A DNA stretch of 7,604 nucleotides from Melioribacteraceae bacterium (GTDB lineage: Bacteria; Bacteroidota; Ignavibacteria; Ignavibacteriales; Melioribacteraceae): positions 1-7,604 of the forward strand of contig WFQV01000105.1 of NCBI GenBank assembly GCA_015486905.1, given 5' to 3'. Under the pieces are notes generated by a model. That model was not told where the DNA came from. It did not search any database and saw nothing but the letters and a program-made list of their open reading frames with translations. Shown here one piece after another: positions 1 to 5,038 of this stretch. The stretch's first letter is position 1, and every line of letters starts with the position of its first letter. Both the position numbers and the translations under genes were made by a program.

Positions 1-195
1 AGAACGATTTCTTATTTCCACACGGAACGACTTGTTTACACAACGCTGTTTGTAATCTTCGGAATTTTCCGTTACATGTTCCTCGTTTACCGAAAAGATT
101 TCGGAGAGAACATTATTGAAACGCTGATTAAAGATTATTGGTCGATAGCCAATATTATCCTTTATGTTGTTACAATAGTGTGGATTATTTATTAA
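1..195 (+). CDS. UbiA-family prenyltransferase, C-terminal part (decaprenyl-phosphate phosphoribosyltransferase-like)
   Basis: An open frame enters from the left edge and stops at TAA 193-195, giving the last 64 residues of a membrane protein. It shows two hydrophobic segments (about residues 12-31 and 47-64) separated by a charged loop with a KD pair. The segment FGIFRYMFLVYRKD followed by ETLIKD resembles the C-terminus of UbiA-superfamily enzymes of the DPPR synthase type, which transfer phosphoribose from PRPP to a polyprenyl phosphate at the inner membrane for cell-wall sugar donors. The family motifs that bind prenyl diphosphate and Mg lie upstream of the window, so the substrate cannot be confirmed. 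Another UbiA member is possible. The next gene starts 85 bp downstream, beyond a long hairpin. Confidence 0.7.
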   Translation, partial: RTISYFHTERLVYTTLFVIFGIFRYMFLVYRKDFGENIIETLIKDYWSIANIILYVVTIVWIIY

Positions 196-200
196 ACTAA

Positions 201-261
201 AGTTTTGGCGCGATTTTTGGCTTTAACTATTTTTAAGGCGGACAAAAATCGTGACAAAACT
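201..261 (+). promoter_or_regulatory. Long two-part hairpin between the prenyltransferase stop and the lipoprotein ribosome binding site
   Basis: Arms 201-219 and 243-261 are complementary over 19 positions, with 17 Watson-Crick pairs, one G-U (210/252) and one mismatch (208/254). A second stem, 220-226 with 233-239, is seven pairs including one G-U and has a six-base loop at 227-232. Three bases (240-242) bulge between the two stems. Both wobble positions pair only in + strand RNA and would be A-C mismatches in the opposite transcript, which favours an RNA structure read in the gene direction. No T-run follows, so it is not a typical intrinsic terminator. It ends three bases before the GGAGG at 264-268, so it could affect translation of the lipoprotein gene or act as an mRNA processing or stability element. 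The structure is seen by eye; the role is inference. Confidence 0.6.
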
Positions 262-263
262 CC

Positions 264-268
264 GGAGG
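264..268 (+). promoter_or_regulatory. Ribosome binding site GGAGG deciding the lipoprotein start
   Basis: GGAGG lies 12 bases before ATG 281. It excludes the in-frame GTG at 251, which lies upstream of this site and inside the right arm of the hairpin. Confidence 0.65.
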
Positions 269-280
269 AAAATAAAAAAA

Positions 281-754
281 ATGAAAAAAATATTATTCTT
301 TGTAGCAATAGGAATTTTAATTCTTTCTTGTTCGGAGAACAAAGAAGTAGAGAAATCTAAAATTAAAGTCCAAAATATTTTCCTACAGCAGGTCAATCTT
401 AATTTGGATGAAATCCACTGCTGGCTAAACACAATGCCAGGCGGGGGAGCAAAGTTTAACATTTCCGGCAAAGCCGATTTACAGCCTTCTACCAAATATG
501 ATTTCAAAACAATCAAACTTAAAAATATTTCAATTGTTCAAAAAGGCAAGCAGGTTTATTTAATCAATCCGACCGTCAGAATTCTCCAAAAAAACGACTT
601 AACGAAGAAGATAGCTTTTTCAACAATTCGCGGACTGGGACTTGTACCGCAGTTAAATCCCGAAAAGCCGGTTACAATTAAATTGATATTTTCCGACGGC
701 AGTAATAAATTTGCTTATGAAATTGACAATGTAAAAATTGAAAAAATTTACTGA
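281..754 (+). CDS. Small predicted lipoprotein of unknown function
   Basis: The gene encodes 157 residues. The start is ATG 281 rather than the upstream GTG 251, because the ribosome binding site precedes 281 and the protein then begins with a proper signal: MKK, a hydrophobic stretch at residues 4-15, and the lipobox ILSC with Cys17 as the lipidated residue. Acidic residues follow the cysteine (CSENKE). This resembles the acidic patch associated with surface export of lipoproteins in Bacteroidota, though the match is loose. The mature part has no helix-rich or catalytic pattern. It alternates hydrophobic and polar residues with several short strands (IKLKNISIVQKG, VTIKLIFSDG), suggesting a beta-rich fold. 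I recognise no family. The stop overlaps the start of the following CNNM-type gene by one base (TGATG), so translation is probably coupled and the two products may work together at the envelope. Confidence 0.75.
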   Translation: MKKILFFVAIGILILSCSENKEVEKSKIKVQNIFLQQVNLNLDEIHCWLNTMPGGGAKFNISGKADLQPSTKYDFKTIKLKNISIVQKGKQVYLINPTVRILQKNDLTKKIAFSTIRGLGLVPQLNPEKPVTIKLIFSDGSNKFAYEIDNVKIEKIY

Positions 755-1980
755 TGAACGAAACTTTTCACATAGCAGGTTTAATTCTATTGCTAATTTT
801 AGGAGGATTTTTCTCCTCCTCCGAACTGGCATTTGTTGTCTCAAATAAAATCAAAATTGAAATTTGGGCAAGGAAAGAAAAATCCGCCGCCAAGCATTCC
901 CGGTACTTTGTTCAAAATCCGAACTACTTTTTCTCAACGATTTTAATTTCACAAAACGTTGTAAATATTGCTTTTGCCTCAATTAGTGCGGTGGTTTTTG
1001 CAAACCTTTTGCATTTAAATGAATTTTGGATTTTGGTTACTTCTTCATTGCTTATTTTGATTTTATCCGAATTATTTCCCAAATACATTGCAAGGGAATA
1101 CCCTGACAGAATATTACAAATTACAATTGCACCTATACGTTGGATTAGCATTGCACTGTTCCCGTTTGTTAAAATCTCGAGCTTCTTTTCGGACTTACTA
1201 ACGGAATCGGAAAACTTGCGGGAAGAAAATTACGCAAACCTCGTCGGTAAAGAAGAAATTCAAGAGCTGCTTAACGAAAGTTCGGCAGCCGGCAATGTGG
1301 GAGCCGAGGAGTCGGATATTCTTAATAAAATTTTTAACTTGGGTGAACAGAAAGTTTACGAGGTAATGACACCCCGAACGGAAATTGTGGGAGTGGAGAT
1401 CAACAGCACAATCAGTGAAGTAATTAAAACGTTCATCGAATCAGGCTACTCGAAACTTCCTGTTTACGAGGAGAATTTGGACAACATCAAAGGCATTGTT
1501 TTCGCGTACGATATGTTCAAGCGTCCGAAGGAACTAAGCTCGGTAATCAGAAGTACTATTTTTGTCCCCGAGACCAAAAAAGCTCTCGATATGTTGAAGG
1601 AATTTCTTAACAAAAGAATTTCCATTGCTGTAGTCGTGGATGAATTCGGAGGAACGGCAGGAATAGTAACACTCGAAGATGTAATCGAGGAAATGTTCGG
1701 CGAGATACGAGACGAATATGACGTAGAGAACGAAGTTTGTAAAAGATTGGATGACGGTTCGTTTGTAATTAGCGGGAAATACGAAATAGACAGAATAAAC
1801 GAGGAATTTAAATTGGGAATTCCCGAAGGAGACTATGAGACAATGGCGGGATTTATTTTAACAAATTTGGGTAGAATTCCTAAGAAAGGAGAAATAATAA
1901 AAATTCAAAATTTTAAAATCAATGTTCTACATTCCGACAGAACTAAAATTAACTTAATCAAACTCACGAAAATTTCCTAA
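754..1980 (+). CDS. CNNM/CBS/CorC-type membrane protein (HlyC/CorC family, putative Mg/Co transport)
   Basis: The gene encodes 408 residues with the full family architecture. An N-terminal DUF21/CNNM membrane domain (about 1-150) carries SSSELAF at 21-27 and SELFPK at 105-110, with hydrophobic segments near 8-20, 63-85, 92-108 and 122-140. A CBS-domain pair (about 200-320) begins with MTPR at 205-208 and ends with the family signature VVVDEFGGTAGIVTLEDVIE at 293-312. A C-terminal CorC/HlyC domain covers about 330-405. Family members are inner-membrane proteins linked to Mg2+ or Co2+ export, with CBS domains that bind nucleotides. Bacteroidota GldE belongs to the same group, but nothing here indicates gliding. 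No ribosome binding site is visible. ATG 754 overlaps the lipoprotein stop by one base, so translation is probably coupled. Length and motifs look intact. The transported ion is inferred only from family. Confidence 0.9.
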   Translation: MNETFHIAGLILLLILGGFFSSSELAFVVSNKIKIEIWARKEKSAAKHSRYFVQNPNYFFSTILISQNVVNIAFASISAVVFANLLHLNEFWILVTSSLLILILSELFPKYIAREYPDRILQITIAPIRWISIALFPFVKISSFFSDLLTESENLREENYANLVGKEEIQELLNESSAAGNVGAEESDILNKIFNLGEQKVYEVMTPRTEIVGVEINSTISEVIKTFIESGYSKLPVYEENLDNIKGIVFAYDMFKRPKELSSVIRSTIFVPETKKALDMLKEFLNKRISIAVVVDEFGGTAGIVTLEDVIEEMFGEIRDEYDVENEVCKRLDDGSFVISGKYEIDRINEEFKLGIPEGDYETMAGFILTNLGRIPKKGEIIKIQNFKINVLHSDRTKINLIKLTKIS

Positions 1981-2186
1981 ACTCCAAACCGTACCGGTTC
2001 TTAACTGAACGGAATTCAGGAATCCACGTGAGGTGCAGATTTAAAATCAGTGGCAAAAATAAAAAATCAGAAAGAAGAAATAAGAAATAGTTAAACGCGA
2101 GACTAAAGAGGTAAGATGCTAGACGTTAGTTCCATTACTAATTGAAAGTTAAAAATGGAAAGAGATATACTGAAGGGGTTCAAGTT

Positions 2187-2208
2187 GGTTCTTGTAAAAC
2201 CGAGAACC
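2187..2208 (+). other. Hairpin directly before the first 8-bp repeat units
   Basis: 2187-2194 pairs with 2201-2208 (GGTTCTTG with CGAGAACC). This gives eight pairs including one G-U that exists only in + strand RNA, with a six-base loop. No T-run follows, so it is not a standard terminator. It abuts the TTGGATGG unit at 2209. Confidence 0.4.
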
Positions 2209-2224
2209 TTGGATGGTTGGATGA
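2209..2224 (+). repeat. Two TTGGATGR units
   Basis: TTGGATGG followed by TTGGATGA, the same 8-bp unit found in four copies at 7363-7394 and two copies at 2325-2340. This is an isolated pair outside the main composite repeat. Confidence 0.6.
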
Positions 2225-2322
2225 ATAGTATCCTCAATCAAATCTTCGTTTTTTTGTCATAATATTTTAAACTTTTGTAATAATTGAAATTTGGAAATTG
2301 GCTGCAGGCTTTGCCGCGATAA

Positions 2323-2469
2323 GATTGGATGGTTGGATATCAGATAACAGAAAATTTTTAACCTACCTACCGGCAGGCAGGTTCTTAATTTTTAATTGAA
2401 TAATCCGTGTTCTATTGTCCAATCAGCATACCATAACTCGTAATTCGTCATTTTCCCCGCCGTTCGGGG
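2323..2469 (+). repeat. Composite intergenic repeat, copy A
   Basis: Modules in order are: two 8-bp units (TTGGATGG at 2325, TTGGATAT at 2333); TATCAGATAACAG continuing into AACAGAAAATT at 2346-2356; an inserted-looking palindrome at 2360-2383; an AT-rich stretch; a 62-bp core at 2403-2464; and a GC hairpin in which CCCCG (2455-2459) pairs with CGGGG (2465-2469). The core matches 7474-7535 with three mismatches and no gaps, and the flanking modules recur in the same order in copy B. No transposase or target-site duplication is evident. It may belong to a non-autonomous dispersed repeat family. This is inferred from two copies only. Confidence 0.8.
2360..2383 (-). repeat. CCTACCGGCAGG-type palindrome inside copy A
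   Basis: This is a 24-bp near-perfect inverted repeat centred on CCGG (ACCTACCTACCGGCAGGCAGGT plus one outer A-T pair) with two imperfect positions. In + strand RNA these are A-C mismatches, but in the opposite strand both become G-U pairs, so the structure is most stable as a minus-strand transcript or as a cruciform. Copy B has no equivalent at the matching position, which suggests later insertion here. A short AATTTTT occurs on both sides (2353-2359 and 2387-2393), but the area is AT-rich, so this is weak evidence for a duplication. Confidence 0.65.
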
Positions 2470-2490
2470 GCAAAACGTTCAATAGGAAAA

Positions 2491-2529
2491 GACAAGCTAA
2501 ATTTTTTTGCCAATAAATTTAAGCTTGTT
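2491..2529. promoter_or_regulatory. Bulged inverted repeat upstream of the tgt promoter
   Basis: ACAAGCTAAATTT at 2492-2504 is complementary to 2515-2528 except for one extra A at 2521. This gives 13 pairs with a ten-base spacer, plus a possible outer G-U at 2491/2529. It lies about 40 bp before the promoter-like element. It could be a regulator binding site, a weak AT-rich terminator for readthrough from upstream, or a chance feature of AT-rich DNA. Confidence 0.45.
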
Positions 2530-2565
2530 CCCCACCTCAATTGAATTTACCCATAATATTTTCTA

Positions 2566-2597
2566 ATTGTAGTTGACGTATGTTTCCTTTATTTTTG
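2566..2597 (+). promoter_or_regulatory. Bacteroidota-type promoter for tgt
   Basis: TATTTTTG at 2590-2597 matches the -7 consensus TAnnTTTG exactly. ATTG at 2566-2569, 20 bases upstream, fits the -33 element TTTG at three of four positions. A second TTG at 2573-2575 is spaced less well. Transcription would start near 2603, leaving a leader of roughly 20 bases before the apparent TTG start of tgt. Use of this consensus assumes a Bacteroidota-like primary sigma factor. Confidence 0.45.
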
Positions 2598-2622
2598 CAA
2601 AATTGAATAAAATAAGATTTTA

Positions 2623-3771
2623 TTGGAATTTACTTTAGAACATACAGACCTTAAAACAAAGGCACGTGCAGGGAAAATCAATACACCTCACGGTGAGATT
2701 GAAACACCTATTTTTATGCCGGTAGGTACACAGGGGACGGTAAAAGCTGTTACGCAGAGAACATTGAAAAATGAAATAAAAGCCCCGATTATTTTGAGCA
2801 ACACTTACCATTTGTACATTCGTCCCGGTACGGAAATTATCGAAAAAGCCGGCGGACTTCACAAATTTATTAATTGGGACGGTGCAATACTTACCGATTC
2901 GGGCGGATTTCAAATTTACTCCCTCTCGGAATTGCGGGAAATCAAGGATGACGGAGTTGAATTCCGTTCTCATATCGACGGTTCAAAACATTTTTTCTCT
3001 CCGCAAAAAGTGATTGAAATACAACGCTCAATCGGCTCGGACATAATGATGCCTTTGGACGAATGCACCCCCTACCCGTGCGATTACGGTTACGCAAAAC
3101 GTTCACAAAAATTAACAAGTCGCTGGGCTTTGCTTAACAAGGAGGCATTTGAAAAATCTAATCCGAAATACGATTTTGAGCAGTCTCTCTTCGGAATAGT
3201 TCAAGGCAGCGTTTACAAAGATTTAAGGGAAATATCCGCACGTGATTTGACCGCTCTTGATTTTGACGGTTATTCAATAGGCGGACTTGCAGTTGGTGAA
3301 CCTACGGTAACGATGAATGAAATAACCGACTTTGTTACGGATGTTCTCCCGGAAGGAAAGCCACGTTATTTAATGGGCGTAGGCAGACCCGAAAATATTT
3401 TGGATGCGATAGAAAGAGGCGTAGATATGTTCGATTGTGTAATGCCCACGCGCAACGCACGCAACGCATACCTCTTTACTTCCGAGGGAATATTGACAAT
3501 TAGAAATGCCGTTTACAAAGATGATTTTTCACCCGTTGACGAAAATTGTGATTGTTACACTTGCCAAAGTTTTTCACGCGCCTATCTGAGGCACCTTTTC
3601 AACGCAAATGAAATTTTGGCTTTGGAATTGGCTACGATTCACAACTTAACATTTTACATGAATTTAGTTCGCCGGGCAAGGGAAGAAATTCTGAAAGATA
3701 ATTTTAAAGAATGGAAAAATAATATTTTAAATAAACTAACAACTAACATAAAACTACTTAAGGAGGATTAA
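2623..3771 (+). CDS. tgt: Queuine/preQ1 tRNA-guanine transglycosylase (Tgt)
   Basis: The gene encodes 382 residues, close to the usual bacterial length of about 375. Tgt exchanges guanine 34 of GUN-anticodon tRNAs for preQ1 in queuosine synthesis. The TIM-barrel landmarks are all present: TDSGGFQ at 91-97 with general acid/base Asp92, MPLDECTP at 143-150, GGLAVGEP at 220-227, and FDCVMPTRNAR at 270-280 with nucleophile Asp271. The zinc ligands Cys309, Cys311, Cys314 and His340 are also in place. The substrate-pocket motif reads GIVQGS (191-196) where GIVQGG is usual. The start appears to be TTG 2623: an in-frame TAA lies at 2608-2610, no ATG or GTG lies between, and the first internal Met (32) falls inside the conserved TPIFMPVGTQGT block. 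There is no ribosome binding site, in contrast to its neighbours. yajC follows with no gap. Confidence 0.97.
   Translation: MEFTLEHTDLKTKARAGKINTPHGEIETPIFMPVGTQGTVKAVTQRTLKNEIKAPIILSNTYHLYIRPGTEIIEKAGGLHKFINWDGAILTDSGGFQIYSLSELREIKDDGVEFRSHIDGSKHFFSPQKVIEIQRSIGSDIMMPLDECTPYPCDYGYAKRSQKLTSRWALLNKEAFEKSNPKYDFEQSLFGIVQGSVYKDLREISARDLTALDFDGYSIGGLAVGEPTVTMNEITDFVTDVLPEGKPRYLMGVGRPENILDAIERGVDMFDCVMPTRNARNAYLFTSEGILTIRNAVYKDDFSPVDENCDCYTCQSFSRAYLRHLFNANEILALELATIHNLTFYMNLVRRAREEILKDNFKEWKNNILNKLTTNIKLLKED
3761..3766 (+). promoter_or_regulatory. Ribosome binding site AGGAGG deciding the yajC GTG start
   Basis: AGGAGG lies within the last codons of tgt, five bases before GTG 3772. It supports GTG over the internal ATG at 3790. 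Confidence 0.75.
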
Positions 3772-4095
3772 GTGGAATACTTAATTGCAATGGCGCCTCA
3801 AGGCGGTTCGCAAGGTGGCGGAGGAATGATGGGAACTTTAATAATGTTCGCCGCAATCTTTGCTATTTTTTATTTTATGATTATCAGACCGCAGCAAAAG
3901 CGTCAGAAAGAAAAAGAAAAAATGCTTAACGCTTTGAAGAAAGGCGATAAAGTAATGACAAGCGGCGGAATGCACGGTGTGATTGCAGGATTGGATGAAA
4001 AGACCGTACTTATTGAGGTTGCAAAGGACGTTAAGATTAAATTCGACCGCTCCGCAGTTACCGCTATTACCGACACGAAATCAAAAGGAAAGTAA
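3772..4095 (+). CDS. yajC: Preprotein translocase accessory subunit YajC
   Basis: The gene encodes 107 residues, typical for the family. YajC is a small single-span inner-membrane protein that associates with SecDF and the SecYEG channel. The sequence shows a Gly-rich N-terminus (residues 8-21), one membrane segment (about 20-38), then the hallmark IIRPQQKRQKE at 37-47 and a soluble domain with GDKVMTSGGMHGVI at 58-71. GTG 3772 immediately follows the tgt stop, with AGGAGG at good distance, so the two genes are almost certainly cotranscribed and translationally linked. tgt-yajC is a widely conserved pair, often followed by secD and secF. Here a ureohydrolase gene follows instead. Confidence 0.95.
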   Translation: MEYLIAMAPQGGSQGGGGMMGTLIMFAAIFAIFYFMIIRPQQKRQKEKEKMLNALKKGDKVMTSGGMHGVIAGLDEKTVLIEVAKDVKIKFDRSAVTAITDTKSKGK

Positions 4096-4105
4096 TTTAC
4101 GAAGT

Positions 4106-4125
4106 CTGCTCTATTATTAGAGTAG
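4106..4125 (+). other. Hairpin in the yajC-ureohydrolase gap
   Basis: CTGCTCTA (4106-4113) pairs with TAGAGTAG (4118-4125) around a TTAT loop. This gives eight pairs with one G-U that forms only in + strand RNA. No T-run follows, so it is not a classical terminator. It lies 13 bases before the next start codon, which has no visible ribosome binding site, so an effect on initiation or mRNA processing is possible but unproven. Confidence 0.45.
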
Positions 4126-4138
4126 CCATTCTCCGATT

Positions 4139-5029
4139 ATGAAAGTCTTAAACAAACAAAGCAATTTCCTCGGACTTGACAAAAAATACTCCGATTACGA
4201 AAATTCCCAAATAGTCATTTTGCCTATCCCTTTGGAAAAGACAGTTAGCTACGGCAAAGGTACGGCAAAGGGTCCTAAGGAAATTCTGAAAGCATCGCAT
4301 TACGTAGAGTTCTTCGACGAAGAAACAAACGGTGAAATATGTTTTGAAAAAGGGATTGCCACTTTACACGAAGACGATTATTCAAAACTCACGCTTAAAA
4401 AATCGTTGGACAAAATCTACACTAAGGCGAAAACTCTTTTACACGATGGTAAGTTTGTTGTGACTCTTGGCGGAGAGCATTCCGTCTCCTTCCCCGTTAT
4501 TAAAGCACACTTGGAAAAATATCCGGATTTGAGCATATTCCAAATCGACGCTCATTCGGATTTGCGGCAAATCTATGAGGGCACGAAATATTCCCATGCG
4601 TGTGTAATGGCAAGGGTTGCTGAATTAACCACACAAATTACACAAGTGGGAATTCGGGCACAATGCAAGGAGGAAGCCCGCTTCATTAAAGAAAACGGCA
4701 TTAAAACTTTTTATACTCGCGATATTCGAACAAACAAATTCGGGAAAAATTGGCAGAAGAAAGTTGTTGAAACACTTGGTGAAAATATTTACATTACATT
4801 CGACTTGGACGGTTTCGACCCTTCGTTGCTACCTGCTACAGGCACCCCCGAACCCGGCGGCTTGTTCTGGGACGAAACAATGAAACTGCTTAAAATGGTT
4901 GGCGAAAGTAAAAACATTGTGGGCTTCGACGTCGTTGAATTGGCCCCTTCAAAAGTTCACACCGCTTCAAATTTTACTGCGTCAAAATTGACTTACAAAT
5001 TGATGAATTATTCTTTCTTAAATTCTTAG
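4139..5029 (+). CDS. speB: Ureohydrolase of the agmatinase (SpeB) type
   Basis: The gene encodes 296 residues with the complete arginase/agmatinase fold signatures. These enzymes use two Mn ions to hydrolyse a guanidino group to urea. Metal ligands are visible as His114 in GGEHS (111-115), Asp137, His139 and Asp141 in DAHSD (137-141), and Asp222 and Asp224 in TFDLDGFDPS (220-229). GFDVVELAP (262-270) supplies the conserved Glu268-region motif. SHACVM (152-157) replaces the SHGTPF type of enterobacterial agmatinase and is, from memory, typical of archaeal and thermophile-like members, some of which act on N1-aminopropylagmatine. Agmatine or aminopropylagmatine is therefore the likely substrate, giving putrescine or spermidine. 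No ribosome binding site precedes ATG 4139. The downstream methyltransferase abuts this gene. Confidence 0.9.
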   Translation: MKVLNKQSNFLGLDKKYSDYENSQIVILPIPLEKTVSYGKGTAKGPKEILKASHYVEFFDEETNGEICFEKGIATLHEDDYSKLTLKKSLDKIYTKAKTLLHDGKFVVTLGGEHSVSFPVIKAHLEKYPDLSIFQIDAHSDLRQIYEGTKYSHACVMARVAELTTQITQVGIRAQCKEEARFIKENGIKTFYTRDIRTNKFGKNWQKKVVETLGENIYITFDLDGFDPSLLPATGTPEPGGLFWDETMKLLKMVGESKNIVGFDVVELAPSKVHTASNFTASKLTYKLMNYSFLNS

Positions 5030-5033
5030 GTGA
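5028..5033 (+). promoter_or_regulatory. Ribosome binding site AGGTGA deciding the methyltransferase start
   Basis: AGGTGA overlaps the ureohydrolase stop codon (TAG 5027-5029) and ends five bases before ATG 5039. The in-frame GTG at 5030 lies inside this site and has no ribosome binding site of its own, so ATG 5039 is preferred. Confidence 0.5.
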
Positions 5034-5038
5034 CTATC

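Larger units (their letters stand above)
1981..2622. other. Gene-free intergenic region of about 640 bp rich in repeat remnants
   Basis: No convincing coding frame exists on either strand. From left to right I see AT-rich sequence with two AAATCAG stretches (about 2040-2090), a hairpin at 2187-2208, 8-bp TTGGATGR units at 2209-2224 and again at 2325-2340, composite repeat copy A up to about 2469 with an embedded palindrome, an inverted repeat at about 2491-2529, and a promoter-like sequence at 2566-2597 serving tgt. No clear terminator for the CNNM gene is visible. The only candidate is a weak bulged stem (1994-2000 with 2007-2012) that lacks a T-run. Confidence 0.75.

Noticed and set aside
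251..280. GTG 251 as start of the lipoprotein gene
   Set aside because: It would put ten charged residues before the signal peptide, and it lies upstream of GGAGG 264-268 and within a hairpin arm. ATG 281 fits far better.
2323..2469. Copy A as a MITE or insertion sequence remnant
   Set aside because: No terminal inverted repeats bounding the element, no transposase remnant and no convincing target duplication were found, so only the neutral term composite repeat is used.
2325..2469. CRISPR array
   Set aside because: Repeat units are 8 bp with no spacers, and the longer modules occur once per locus. The architecture does not fit CRISPR.
2471..2622. A preQ1 riboswitch before tgt
   Set aside because: No hairpin with the A-rich tail of the preQ1-I type is visible, and the likely transcript start leaves only about 20 bases of leader.
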